From contig CM072810.1 of assembly GCA_037013495.1 (NCBI GenBank), positions 76,182,449 through 76,246,448 on the forward strand: 64,000 nt of DNA, in the 5' to 3' direction. The notes beneath the pieces are model-generated. The model made no database searches and was not told where the DNA came from. It saw nothing but the letters and a program-made list of their open reading frames with translations. This DNA comes from Hippophae tibetana. Lineage: Eukaryota; Streptophyta; Magnoliopsida; Rosales; Elaeagnaceae. A program made the position numbers and the translations under genes. Of the stretch, positions 24,489-37,617 are shown one piece after another. How positions within the stretch are numbered: the first letter of the stretch is position 1; each line of letters starts with the position of its first letter.

Positions 24489-25366
24489 ACGAATATTGAG
24501 GTGCCGATCGACGAAAAGTGTGTTTAAAATATTCTAAATATTCTCAATATCTAATAATTATTCTCATGACAATACAAATATACTCATTACGCTTCACAAT
24601 TTATTTTTTGGAACATAAATTTGAAAGATTTATTTTCGAAGCCATTTATGTATAGCGATTTTCTTTTTTAGTGAATTGTTAAATTTAATGTATTATTTTT
24701 ATGCTTTTTTTCTTCACGGATGGAATATGCACATTACATAACTAAATAGCCATATTAAGGTTGCATAAGGTTTGGGGTTTTGTTCCGTATAATAGAAAAC
24801 AGTATCCTTATGATGGAGGAAGATTTGATAACTTTAGTGAAATTACTTTTTAGAAATATTGTTGCTTTTATTCCTGTGTTTCTTGATTGAATGCTCCAAT
24901 TCGACATATCAAAAGGAGTGATCATCTTTTTTGGCATTACAAGGTTGGGGTATTATGGACATGTTGATGTTGTTTTCCTCTGGGTATTTCGTTTCGTATT
25001 TATTTTTGAAACCATAGTCTCTTCTTCTTGATCTTTATTTCTATGTTCAATCAGTCTTTGTTCTTCATAAATAAAAGAGTAGGAAAGAGAAGATTGGTTA
25101 TACTCTTTAGAGTATTAAAAAAAGCAAGTTTCAGAAATAATAGTTCCAACTTTAAACGGCCATAACTTTTGACTCGTATATCGAAATTACCATTATAATA
25201 TATCAAGTTAGAGCTTGTAACGATTCCTATAATCTTAGCTATGTGGCAGAAGAATCTCATTTTTTGAAGAAAAATTATCCTCTTACATCACCTACCGAGG
25301 TCTTAATGTTTTTGTTACATATAGACCCTTTTGTTTTGCTTTGGATTTTTTTTCAATACAACTATT
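24489..25366 (+). repeat. Satellite unit 29 (dimer, form A)
   Basis: Near-copy of unit 27, with GCATAAGGTTTGG instead of GCATTAGG. Confidence 0.95.
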
Positions 25367-26241
25367 ACGAATATTGAGGTGCTGACGAAAAGTGTGTTTA
25401 AAAATATTCTAAATATTTTCAATATCTAATAATTATTCTCATGACAATACAAATATACTCATTACGCTTCACAATTTATTTTTCGGAACATAAATTTGAA
25501 AGATTAATTTTCGAAGCCATTTATGTATAGCGATTTTCTTTTTTAGTGAATTGTTAAATTTAATGTATTATTTTTATGCTTTTTTTCTTCACGGATGGAA
25601 TATGCACATTACACAACTAAATAGCCATATTAAGGTTGCATTAGGTTTGGGGTTTTGTTCCGTATAATAGAAAACATTAGCCCTATGATGGAGGAAGATT
25701 TGATAACTTTAGTGAAATTACTTTTTAGAAATATTGTTGCTTTCCTTTCTGGGGTTCTTCATTGAATGCTACAATTCGACATTTCAAAAGGAGTGATCAA
25801 CTTTTTTGGCATCACAAGGTTGGGGTATTAGGGACTTGTTGATGTTGTTTTCGTCTGTGTATTTCGTTTCGTATTTATTTTTGAAACCATAGTATCTTCT
25901 TCTTGATCTTTATTTCTATGTTGAATCAATCTTTGTTCTTCATAAATGAAAGAGTAGGAAAAAGAAGATGGGTTATACTCTTCACAGTATTAAAAAAAGA
26001 AAATTTGAGAAATAAGAATTGCAACTTTAAACGGCCATAACTTTTGACTCGTATATCGAAATTACTATAATAATATATCAAGTTAGAGCTTGTAACGATT
26101 CCTATAATCTCAGCTATGGGGCAGAAGAACCTCATTTTTTGACCAAAAATTCTCCTTTTACAACACCTACCGGGGTCTTAATTTTTTTGTTCCATATAGA
26201 CCCTTTTGTTTTGCTTTGGAATTTATTTCAAAGCAACTATT
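25367..26241 (+). repeat. Satellite unit 30 (dimer, form B)
   Basis: Near-copy of unit 28. Differences seen are TATACTCTTCAC (TATAGTCTTCAC in 28) and AATTGCAAC. Confidence 0.95.
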
Positions 26242-27119
26242 ACGAATATTGAGGTGCCGATCGACGAAAAGTGTGTTTAAAATATTCTAAATATTCTCAA
26301 TATCTAATAATTATTCTCATGACAATACAAATATACTCATTACGCTTCACAATTTATTTTTTGGAACATAAATTTGAAAGATTTATTTTCGAAGCCATTT
26401 ATGTATAGCGATTTTCTTTTTTAGTGAATTGTTAAATTTAATGTATTATTTTTATGCTTTTTTTCTTCACGGATGGAATATGCACATTACATAACTAAAT
26501 AGCCATATTAAGGTTGCATAAGGTTTGGGGTTTTGTTCCGTATAATAGAAAACAGTATCCTTATGATGGAGGAAGATTTGATAACTTTAGTGAAATTACT
26601 TTTTAGAAATATTGTTGCTTTTATTCCTGTGTTTCTTGATTGAATGCTCCAATTCGACATATCAAAAGGAGTGATAATCTTTTTTGGCATTACAAGGTTG
26701 GGGTATTATGGACATGTTGATGTTGTTTTCCTCTGGGTATTTCGTTTCGTATTTATTTTTGAAACCATAGTCTCTTCTTCTTGATCTTTATTTCTATGTT
26801 CAATCAGTCTTTGTTCTTCATAAATAAAAGAGTAGGAAAGAGAAGATTGGTTATACTCTTTAGAGTATTAAAAAAAGCAAGTTTCAGAAATAATAGTTCC
26901 AACTTTAAACGGCCATAACTTTTGACTCGTATATCGAAATTACCATTATAATATATCAAGTTAGAGCTTGTAACGATTCCTATAATCTTAGCTATGTGGC
27001 AGAAGAATCTCATTTTTTGAAGAAAAATTATCCTCTTACATCACCTACCGAGGTCTTAATGTTTTTGTTACATATAGACACTTTTGTTTTGCTTTGGATT
27101 TTTTTTCAATACAACTATT
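26242..27119 (+). repeat. Satellite unit 31 (dimer, form A)
   Basis: Near-copy of unit 29 (shares GCATAAGG), with GTGATAATC and AGACACTTTTG. Confidence 0.95.
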
Positions 27120-27993
27120 ACGAATATTGAGGTGCTGACGAAAAGTGTGTTTAAAAATATTCTAAATATTTTCAATATCTAATAATTATTCTCATGACAA
27201 TACAAATATACTCATTACGCTTCACAATTTATTTTTTGGATCATAAAATTGAAAGATTAATTTTCGAAGCCATTTATGTATAGCGATTTTCTTTTTTAGT
27301 GAATTGTTAAATTTAATGTATTATTTTTATGCTTTTTTTCTTCACGGATGGATTATGCACATTACACAACTAAATAGCCATATGAAGGTTGCATTAGGTT
27401 TAGGGTTTTGGTCCGTATAATTGAAAACAGTAGCCTTATGATGGAGGAAGATTTGATAACTTTAGTGAAATTACTTTTTAGAAATATGGTTGCTTTTATT
27501 CCTATGGTTCTTGATTGAACGCTCCAATTCGACATATCAAAAGGAGTGATCAACTTTTTTGTCATCACAAGGTTGGGGTATTAGGGACTTGTTGATGTTG
27601 TTTTCGTCATTGTATTTCGTTTCGTATTTATTTTTTAAACCATAGTCTCTTCTTCTTGATCTTTATTTCTATATTCAATCAGTCTTTGTTCTTCATAAAT
27701 AAAAGAGTAGGAAGGAGAAGATTGGTTATTCTCTTCAGAGTATTAAAAAAAGAAAATTTGAGAAATAAGAGATCCAACTTTAAACGGCCATAACTTTTCA
27801 CTCCTATATCAAAATTACTATTATAATATATCAAGTTAGAGCTTCTAACGATTCCTATAATCTCAGCTATGTGGCCGAAGAACCTCATTTTTTGAAGAAA
27901 AATTCTCCTTTTACATCACCTACCGAGGTCTTAATGTTTTTGTTCCATATAGACCCTTTTGTTTTGCTTTGGATTTTTTTCAATGCAACTATT
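27120..27993 (+). repeat. Satellite unit 32
   Basis: Dimer form B only for the first ~110 bp, then GGATCATAAAATTG, TTTTGGTCCGTATAATTG, GTCATCACAAGG, TCATTGTATTTC, GTGGCCGAAG. Confidence 0.95.
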
Positions 27994-28866
27994 ACGAATA
28001 TTGAGGTGCCGATGAAAAGTGTGTTTAAAAATAGTCTAAATATTTTCAATATCTAATAATTATTCTCATGACAATACAAATATACTCATTATGCTTCACA
28101 ATTTAGTTTTGATCATAAAATTGAAAGATTAATTTTCGAAGCCATTTATGTATAGTGATTTTCTTTTTTAGTGAATTGTTAAATTTAATGTATTATTTTT
28201 ATGCTTTTTTTCTTCACGGATGGATTATACACATTACACAACTAAATAGCCATATGAAGGTTGCATTAGGTTTAGGGTTTTGGTTCGTATAATAGAAAAC
28301 AGTAGCCTTATGATGGAGGAAGATTTGATAACGTTAGTGAAATTACTTTTTAGAAATATGGTTGCTTTTATTCCTATGGTTCTTGAGTGAACGCTACAAT
28401 TCGACATATGAAAAGGAGTGATCAACTTTTTTGGCATCACAAGGTCGGGGTATTATGGACTTGTTGATGTTGTTTTCCTCTGGGTATTTCGTTTCGTATT
28501 TATTTTTGAAACCATAGTCTCTTCTTCTTGATCTTTATTTCTATGTTCAATCAGTCTTTGTTCTTCATAAATAAAAGAGTAGGAAAGAGAAGATTGGTTA
28601 TACTCTTTAGAGTATTAAAAAAAGCAAGTTTCAGAAATAATAGTTCCAACTTTAAACGGCCATAACTTTTGACTCGTATATCGAAATTACCATTATAATA
28701 TATCAAGTTAGAGCTTGTAACGATTCCTATAATCTTAGCTATGTGGCAGAAGAATCTCATTTTTTGAAGAAAAATTATCCTCTTACATCACCTACCGAGG
28801 TCTTAATGTTTTTGTTACATATAGACCCTTTTGTTTTGCTTTGGATTTTTTTTCAATACAACTATT
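27994..28866 (+). repeat. Satellite unit 33
   Basis: Left half has the private set AAATAGTCTAA, TTTAGTTTTGATC, TATAGTGATT, TTATACACATT, AGGTCGGGG. Right half is dimer form A. Confidence 0.95.
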
Positions 28867-29740
28867 ACGAATATTGAGGTGCTGACGAAAAGTGTGTTTA
28901 AAAATATTCTAAATATTTTCAATATCTAATAATTATTCTCATGACAATACAAATATACTCATTACGCTTCACAATTTATTTTTTGGAACATAAATTTGAA
29001 AGATTAATTTTCGAAGCCATTTATGTATAGCGATTTTCTTTTTTAGTGAATTGTTAAATTTAATGTATTATTTTTATGCTTTTTTTCTTCACGGATGGAA
29101 TATGCACATTACACAACTAAATAGCCATATTAAGGTTGCATTAGGTTTGGGGTTTTGTTCCGTATAATAGAAAACATTAGCCCTATGATGGAGGAAGATT
29201 TGATAACTTTAGTGAAATTACTTTTTAGAAATATTGTTGCTTTTCTTTCTGGGGTTCTTCATTGAATGCTACAATTCGACATTTCGAAAGGAGTGATCAA
29301 CTTTTTTGGCATCACAAGGTTGGGGTATTAGGGACTTGTTGATGTTGTTTTCGTCTGTGTATTTCGTTTCGTATTTATTTTTGAAACCATAGTATCTTCT
29401 TCTTGATCTTTATTTCTATGTTGAATCAATCTTTGTTCTTCATAAATGAAAGAGTAGGAAATAGAAGATGGGTTATACTCTTCACAGTATTAAAAAAAGA
29501 AAATTTGAGAAATAAGAATTCCAACTTTAAACGGCCATAACTTTTGACTCGTATATCGAAATTACTATAATAATATATCAAGTTAGAGCTTGTAACGATT
29601 CCTATAATCTCAGCTATGTGGCAGAAGAACCTCATTTTTTGAAGAAAAAATCTCCTTTTACAACACCTACCGAGGTCTTAATGTTTTTGTTCCATATGGA
29701 TCCCTTTGTTTTGCTTTGGATTTCCTTCAATGCAAATATT
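28867..29740 (+). repeat. Satellite unit 34
   Basis: Dimer form B with TTTTTTGGAAC and CATTTCGAAAGG. Ends with the ATATGGATCCC patch. Confidence 0.95.
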
Positions 29741-30614
29741 ACGAATATTGAGGTGCCGACGAAAAGTGTGTTTAAAAATATTCTTAATATTTTCAATATC
29801 TAATAATTATGCTCAGGACAATACAAATATACTCATTACGCTTCACAATTTATTTTTTGGATCATAAAATTGAAAGATTAATTTTCGAAGCCATTTATGT
29901 ATAGCGATTTTCTTTTTTAGTGAATTGTTAAATTTAATGTATTATTTTTATGCTTTTTTTCTTCACGGATGGAATATGCACATTACATAACTAAATAGCC
30001 ATATTAAGGTTGCATTAGGTTTGGGGTTTTGTTCCGTATAATAGAAAACAGTATCCTTATGATGGAGGAAGATTTGATAACTTTAGTGAAATTACTTTTT
30101 AGAAATATTGTTGCTTTTATTCCTGTGTTTCTTGATTGAATGCTCCAATTCGACATATCAAAAGGAGTGATCATCTTTTTTGGCATTACAAGGTTGGGGT
30201 ATTATGGACATGTTGATGTTGTTTTCCTCTGGGTATTTCGTTTCGTATTTATTTTTGAAACCATAGTCTCTTCTTCTTGATCTTTATTTCTATGTTCAAT
30301 CAGTCTTTGTTCTTCATAAATAAAAGAGTAGGAAAGAGAAGATTGGTTATACTCTTTAGAGTATTAAAAAAAGCAAGTTTCAGAAATAATAGTTCCAACT
30401 TTAAACGGCCATAACTTTTGACTCGTATATCGAAATTACCATTATAATATATCAAGTTAGAGCTTCTAACGATTCCTATAATCTCAGCTATGTGGCCGAA
30501 GAACCTCATTTTTTGAAGAAAAATTCTCCTTTTACATCACCTACCGAGGTCTTAATGTTTTTGTTCCATATAGACCCTTTTGTTTTGCTTTGGATTTTTT
30601 TCAATGCAACTATT
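29741..30614 (+). repeat. Satellite unit 35
   Basis: GACGAAAAG, ATTATGCTCAGGAC, GGATCATAAAATTG, then dimer form A up to about 30,460, then GTGGCCGAAG. Confidence 0.95.
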
Positions 30615-31486
30615 ACGAATATTGAGGTGCCGATGAAAAGTGTGTTTAAAAATAGTCTAAATATTTTCAATATCTAATAATTATTCTCATGACAATACAA
30701 ATATACTCATTACGCTTCACAATTTAGTTTTGATCATAAAATTGAAAGATTAATTTTCGAAGCCATTTATGTATAGTGATTTTCTTTTTTAGTGAATTGT
30801 TAAATTTAATGTATTATTTTTATGCTTTTTTTCTTCACGGATGGATTATACACATTACACAACTAAATAGCCATATGAAGGTTGCATTACGTTTAGGGTT
30901 TTGGTTCGTATAATAGAAAACAGTAGCCTTATGATGGAGGAAGATTTGATAACGTTAGTGAAATTACTTTTTAGAAATATGGTTGCTTTTATTCCTATGG
31001 TTCTTGAGTGAACGCTACAATTCGACATATGAAAAGGAGTGATCAACTTTTTTGGCATCACAAGGTCGGGGTATTATGGACTTGTTGATGTTGTTTTCGT
31101 CTGTGTATTTCGTTTCGTATTTATTTTTGAAACCATAGTCTCTTCTTCTTGATCTTTATTTCTATGTTCAATCAGTCTTTGTTCTTCATAAATAAAAGAG
31201 TAGGAAAGAGAAGATTGGTTATACTCTTCAGAGTATTAAAAAAAGGAAATTTGAGAAATAAGAGATCCAACTTTAAACGGCCATAACTTTTCACTCCTAT
31301 ATCAAAATTACTATTATAATATATCAAGTTAGAGCTTCTAACGATTCCTATAATCTCAGCTATGTGGCAGAAGAACCTCATTTTTTGAAGAAAAATTATC
31401 CTCTTACATCACCTACCGAGGTCTTAATGTTTTTGTTCCATATAGACCCTTTTGTTTTGCTTTGGATTTTTTTTAATACAACTATT
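30615..31486 (+). repeat. Satellite unit 36
   Basis: Repeats the left half of unit 33. After about 31,080 it has GTCTGTGTATTTC and TTTTCACTCCTATATC. Confidence 0.95.
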
Positions 31487-33110
31487 ACGAATATTGAGGT
31501 GCTGACGAAAAGTGTGTTTAAAAATATTCTAAATATTTTCAATATCTAATAATTATTCTCATGACAATACAAATATACTCATTACGCTTCACAATTTATT
31601 TTTTGGATCATAAAATTGAAAGATTAATTTTCGAAGCCATTTATGTATAGCGATTTTCTTTTTTAGTGAATTGTTAAATTTAATGTATTGTTTTATGCTT
31701 TTTTTCTTCACGGATGGATTATGCACATTACACAACTAAATAGCCATATGAAGGTTGCATTAGGTTTAGGGTTTTGGTCCGTATAATAGAAAACAGTAGC
31801 CTTTTGATGGAGCAAGATTTGATAACTTTAGTGAAATTACTTTTTAGAAATATGGTTGCTTTTATTCCTATGGTTCTTGATTGAACGCTCCAATTCGACA
31901 TATGAAAAGGAGTGATCAACTTTTTTGGCATCACAAGGTTGGGGTATTAGGGACTTGTTGATGTTGTTTTCGTCTTTGTATTTCGTTTCGTATTTATTTT
32001 TGAAACCATAGTCTCTTCTTTTTTATCTTTATTTCTATATTCAATCAGGCTTTGTTCTTCATAAATAAAAGAGTAGGAAAGAGAAGATTGGTTATACTCT
32101 TCAGAGTATTAAAAAAAGAAAATTTGAGAAATAAGAGATCCAACTTTAAACGGCCATAACTTTTCACTCCTATATCAAAATTACTATTATAATATATCAA
32201 GTTAGAGCTTCTAACGATTCCTATAATCTCAGCTATGTGGCAGAAGAACCTCATTTTTTGAAGAAAAATTATCCTCTTACATCACCTACCGAGGTCTTAA
32301 TGTTTTTGTTCCATATAGACCCTTTTTTTTTGCTTTGGATTTTTTTCAATACAACTATTACGAATATTGAGGTGCTGACGAAAAGTGTGTTTAAAAATAT
32401 TCTAAATATTTTCAATATCTAATAATTATTCTCATGACAATACAAATATACTCATTACGCTTCTAAATTTATTTTTTGGATCATAAAATTGAAAGATTAA
32501 TTTTCGAAGCCATTTATGTATAGCGATTTTCTTTTTTAGTGAATTGTTAAATTTAATGTATTGTTTTATGCTTTTTTTCTTCACGGATGGATTATGCACA
32601 TTACACAACTAAATAGCCATATGAAGGTTGCATTAGGTTTAGGGTTTTGGTCCGTATAATAGAAAACAGTAGCCTTTTGATGGAGCAAGATTTGATAACT
32701 TTAGTGAAATTACTTTTTAGAAATATGGTTGCTTTTATTCCTATGGTTCTTGATTGAACGCTCCAATTCGACATATGAAAAGGAGTGATCAACTTTTTTG
32801 GCATTACAAGGTTGGGGTATTAGGGACTTGTTGATGTTGTTTTCGTCTGTGTATTTCGTTTCGTATTTATTTTTGAAACCATAGTCTCTTCTTCTTGATC
32901 TTTATTTCTATGTTCAATCAATCTTTGTTCTTCATAAATAAAAGAGTAGGAAAAATAAGATGGGTTATACTCTTCACAGTATTAAAAAAAGCAAATTTGG
33001 GAAATAAGAGTACAAACTTTAAACGGCCATAACTTTTGACTCATATATCGAAATTACTATTATAATATATCAAGTTAGAGCTTGTAACGATTCTTATAAT
33101 CTCAGCTATG
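31364..33110 (+). repeat. Single-unit tandem duplication, 873-bp offset
   Basis: Units 37 and 38 share AAAAATTATCCTCTTAC, GAGGTGCTGACG, ATGTATTGTTTTATGC and GATGGAGCAAG, found together nowhere else. The copies are almost identical from about 31,364 to 32,820. Confidence 0.75.
31487..32359 (+). repeat. Satellite unit 37
   Basis: GAGGTGCTGACG, TGTATTGTTTTATGC, GATGGAGCAAG, CTTCTTTTTTATC. Confidence 0.95.
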
Positions 33111-33232
33111 TGGCAGAAGAACCTCTTTTTTTGAAGAAAAAATCTCCTTTTACATCACCTACCGAGGTCTTAATGTTTTTGTTCCATATGGACCTCTTTG
33201 TTTTGCTTTGGATTTCCTTCAATGCAAATATT
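32360..33232 (+). repeat. Satellite unit 38
   Basis: Near-copy of unit 37 to about 32,820, with CGCTTCTAAATTT. Then AAAAATAAGATGGG and ATATGGACCTCTTTG. Confidence 0.95.
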
Positions 33233-34110
33233 ACGAATATTGAGGTGCCGATCGACGAAAAGTGTGTTTAAAAATATTCTTAATATTTTCAATATCTAAT
33301 AATTATTCTCATGAAAATACAAATATACTCATTACGCTTCACAATTTATTTTTTGGAACATAAATTTGAAAGATTAATTTTTGAAGCCATTTATGTATAG
33401 CGATTTTCTTTTTTAGTGAATTGTTAAATTTAATGTATTATTTTTATGCTTTTTTTCTTCACGGATGGAATATGCACATTACACAACTAAATAGCCATAT
33501 TAAGGTTGCATTAGGTTTGGGGTTTTGTTCCGTATAATAGAAAACATTAGCCTTATGATGGAGGAAGATTTGATAACTTTAGTGAAATTACTTTTTAGAA
33601 ATATTGTTGCTTTTCTTTCTGGGGTTCTTCATTGAATGCTACAATTCGACATTTCAAAAGGAGTGATCAACTTTTTTGGCATCACAAGGTTGGGGTATTA
33701 GGGACTTGTTGATGTTGTTTTCGTCTGTGTATTTCGTTTCGTATTTATTTTTGAAACCATAGTCTCTTCTTCTTGATCTTTATTTCTATGTTGAATCAAT
33801 CTTTGTTCTTCATAAATGTAAGAGTAGGAAAAAGAAGATGGGTTATACTCTTCACAGTATTAAAAAAAGAAAATTTGAGAAATAAGAATTCCAACTTTAA
33901 ATGGCCATAACTTTTGACTCGTATACCGAAATTACTATTATAAGATATCAAGTGAGAGCTTGTAACGATTCCTATAATCTCAGCTACGTGGCAGAAGAAC
34001 CTCATTTTTTGAACAAAAATTCTCCTTTTACATCACCTACCGATGTCTTAATATTTTTGTTGCATATATACCCTTTTCTTTTGCTTTTGATTTTTTTCAA
34101 TGCAACTTTT
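33233..34110 (+). repeat. Satellite unit 39
   Basis: GCCGATCGACG preceded by TTCCTTCAATGCAAAT, unlike other 4-bp insertion copies. CTGGGGTTCTTC, AATGTAAGAG, GATATCAAGTGAG. Confidence 0.95.
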
Positions 34111-34997
34111 ACGAATATTGAGGTGCCGATGAAAAGTGTGTTTAAAACTATTCTAAATATTTTAAATATCTAATAAATATTCTCATGATAATAAAAATAT
34201 ACTCATTACGCTTCACAACTTATTTTTTGGAATATAAAATTGAAAGATTAATTTTCGAAGCCATTTATGTATAACGATTTTCTTTTTTAGTGAATTGTTA
34301 AATTTAATATATTATTTTTCATTATTATTTTTATGCTTTTTTTCTTCACGGATGGATTATGCACATTACACAACTAAATAGCCATATTAAGGTTGCATTA
34401 GGTTTAGGGTTTTGTTCCGTATAATAGAAAACAATAGCCTTTTGATAGAGGAAGATTTGATAACTTTAGTGAAATTTGTTTTTAGAAATATTGTCGCTTT
34501 TATTCCTGTGGTTCTTGATTGAGTGCTCCAATTCGACATATGAAAAGGAGTGATCATCTTTTTTGGCATCACAAGGTTGGGGTATTATGGACTTGTTGAT
34601 GTTGTTTTCGTCTGTGTATTTCGTTTCGTATTTATTTTTGAAACCATCGTTTCTTCTTCTGGATCTTTATTTCTATGTTCAATCAATCTTTGTTCTTCAT
34701 AAATAAAAGAGTAGGAAAAAGAAGATGGGTTATACTTTTCACTGTATTAAAAAAAGAAACTTTGAGAAATAAGAGTTCCAACTTTAAACGGCCATAACTT
34801 TTGACTCGTATATCGAAATTACTATTATAATATATCAAGTTAGAGCTTGTAACGATTCCTATAATCTCAGCTATGTGGCAGAAGAACCTCATTTTTTGAA
34901 GAAAAAATCTCCTTTTACAACACCTACCGAGGTCTTAATGTTTTTGTTCCATATGGATCCCTTTGTTTTGCTTTGGATTTCCTTCAATGCAAATATT
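34111..34997 (+). repeat. Satellite unit 40, 13-bp insertion
   Basis: GATGAAAAG, AAAACTATTC, insertion near 34,320, TTTTGATAGAGG, CTTCTGGATC, ends with the ATATGGATCCC patch. Confidence 0.95.
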
Positions 34998-35872
34998 ACG
35001 AATATTGAGGTGCCGACGAAAAGTGTGTTTAAAAATATTCTTAATATTTTCAATATCTAATAATTATGCTCAGGACAATACAAATATACTCATTACGCTT
35101 CACAATTTATTTTTTGGAACATAAATTTGAAAGATTAATTTTCGAAGCCATTTATGTATAGCGATTTTATTTTTTAGTGAATTGTTAAATTTAATGTATT
35201 ATTTTTATGCTTTTTTTCTTCACGGATGGAATATGCACATTACACAACTAAATAGCCATATTAAGGTTGCATTAGGTTTGGGGTTTTGTTCCGTATAATA
35301 GAAACCAGTAGCTTTATGATGGAGGAAGATTTAATAACTTTAGTGAAATTACTTTTTAGAAATATGGTTGCTTTTATTCCTATGGTTCTTGATTGAACGC
35401 TCCAATTCGACATATGAAAAGGAGTGATCAACTTTTTTGGCATCACAAGGTTGGGGTATTAGGGACTTGTTGATGTTGTTTTCGTCTTTGTATTTCGTTT
35501 CGTATTTATTTTTGAAACCATAGTCTCTTCTTCTTGATCTTTATTTCTATATTCAATCAGGCTTTGTTCTTCATAAATAAAAGAGTAGGAAAGAGAAGAT
35601 TGGTTATACTCTTCAGAGTATTAAAAAAAGAAAATTTGAGAAATAAGAGATCCAACTTTAAACGGCTATAAATTTTGACTCGTATATCGAAATTCCTATT
35701 ATAATATATCAAATCGGAACTTGTAACGATTCCTATAATCTCCGTTACGTGGCAGAAGAACCTCATTTTTTTAACACAAATTCTCCTTTTACATCACCTA
35801 CCAAGGTCTTAATGTTTTTGTCGCATATAGACCTTTTTTTTTTTGCTTTGGATTTTTTTCAATGCGACTATA
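34998..35872 (+). repeat. Satellite unit 41
   Basis: ATTATGCTCAGGAC, GATTTTATTTTTTAG, GAAACCAGTAGC, GGCTATAAATTTTG, AAATCGGAAC. Confidence 0.95.
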
Positions 35873-36746
35873 ACGAATATTGAGGTGCCGACGAAAAGTG
35901 TGTTTAAAACTATTCTAAATATTTTAAATATCTAAAAAATATTCTCATGATAATAAAAATATACTCATTACGTTTCACAACTTATTTTTTGGAATATAAA
36001 ATTGAAAGATTAATTTTCGAAGCCATTTATGTATAGCAATTTTCTTTTTTAGTGAATTGTTAAATTTAATGTATTATTTTATGCTTTTTTTCTTCACGGA
36101 TGGATTATGCGCATTACACAACTAAATAGCCATATTAAGTTTGCATTAGGTTTAGGGTTTTGTTCCGTATAATAGAAAACAATAGCCTTTTGATGGAGGA
36201 AGATTTGATAACTTTAGTGAAATTTGTTTTTAGAAATATTGTTGCTTTTATTCCTGTGGTTCTTGATTGAATGCTCCAATTCGACATATGAAAAGGAGTG
36301 ATCATCTTTTTTGGCATCACAAGGTTGGGGTATTATGGACTTGTTGATGTTGTTTTCGTCTGTGTATTTCGTTTCATATTTATTTTTCAAACCATAGTCT
36401 CTTCTTCTTGATCTTTATTTCTATGTTCAATCAATCTTTGTTCTTCATAAATAAAAGAGTAGGAAAAAGAATATGGGTTATACTTTTCATAGTATTAAAA
36501 AAATAAAATTTGATAAATAAGAGTTCCAACAATAAACGGCTATAACTTTTGACTCGTATATCGAAATTACTATTATAATATATCAAATCGGAACTTGTAA
36601 CGATTCCTATAATCTCCGTTACGTGGTAGAAGAACCTCATTTTTTTAACACAAATTCTCCTTTTACATCACCTACCAAGGTCTTAATGTTTTTGTCGCAT
36701 ATAGACCTTTTTTTTTTGCATTGGATTTTTTTTCAATGCAACTATA
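35873..36746 (+). repeat. Satellite unit 42
   Basis: GACGAAAAG, AAAACTATTC, TATAGCAATTTTC, TATGCGCATTAC, TTAAGTTTGC, AACAATAAACGGCT. Confidence 0.95.
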
Positions 36747-37617
36747 ACGAATATTGAGGTGCCGACGAAAAGTGTGTTTAAAACTATTCTAAATATTTTA
36801 AATATCTAACAAATATTCTCATGATAAAACAAATATACTCATTACGCTTCACAATTTCTTTTTTGGAACATAAAATTGAAAGATTAATTTTCGAAGCCAT
36901 TTATGTATAGCAATTTTCTTTTTTAGTGAATTGTTAAATTTAATGTATTATTTTATGCTTTTTTTTCTTCACGGATGGATTATGCACATTACACAACTAA
37001 ATAGCCATATTAAGGTTGCATTAGGTTAAGGGTTTTTTCCGTATAATAGAAAACAGTAGCCTTATGATGAAGGAAGATTTGATAAATTTAGTGAAATTAC
37101 TTTTTAGAAATATTGTTGCTTTTCTTTCTAGGGTTCTTCATTGAATGCTACAATTCGACATTTCAAAAGGAGTGATCAACTTTTTTGGCAGAACAAGGTT
37201 GGGGTATTATGGACTTGTTGATGTTTTTTTCGTCTGTGTATTTCGTTTCGTATTTATTTTTGAAACCATAGTCTCTTCTTCTTGATCTTTATTTCTATGT
37301 TCAATCAATCTTTGTTCTTCATAAATAAAAGAGTAGGAAAAAGAAGATGGGTTTTACTCTTCATAGTATTAAAAAAATAAAATTTGATAAATAAGAGTTC
37401 CAACAATAAACGGCTATAACTTTTGACTCGTATATCAAAATTACTATTATAATATATCAAATCGGAACTTGTAACGATTCCTATAATCTCCGTTACGTGG
37501 CAGAAGAACCTCATTTTTTCACACAAATTCTCCTTTTAAATCACCTACCAAGGTCTTAATATTTTTGTCGCATATAGACCTTTTTTTTTGCTTTGGATTT
37601 TTTTCAATGCAACTATA
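36747..37617 (+). repeat. Satellite unit 43
   Basis: ATGATAAAACAAAT, TTTCTTTTTTGG, TATAGCAATTTTC, GATGAAGGAAG, CTTTCTAGGG, CAGAACAAGG. 871 bp. Confidence 0.95.

Larger units (their letters stand above)
22490..27230 (+). repeat. 1,753-bp dimeric higher-order repeat, about 2.7 copies
   Basis: Units 27, 29 and 31 (starting 22736, 24489, 26242) are near-identical, as are units 28, 30 and 32 (23614, 25367, 27120) over the shared part. Private markers are GCCGATCGACG with AATATTCTCAATATC, GGGGCAGAAG, CTCTGGGTATTTC, AAGTTTCAGAAATAATAG and AGCCCTATGATGG. I see only a handful of substitutions between copies. Left and right limits are set by the first loss of identity at about 22,490 and 27,230. Confidence 0.85.
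27839..31080 (+). repeat. Three-unit block repeated at 2,621-bp offset
   Basis: A run of rare variants at 27,839-28,460 recurs at 30,460-31,080: GTGGCCGAAG, AAATAGTCTAA, TTTAGTTTTGATC, TATAGTGATT, TTATACACATT, AACGTTAGTG, GAGTGAACGCTAC and AGGTCGGGG. Between the two lie units built from the 1,753-bp dimer types. The right copy joins dimer-type sequence at about 30,460. Confidence 0.75.
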
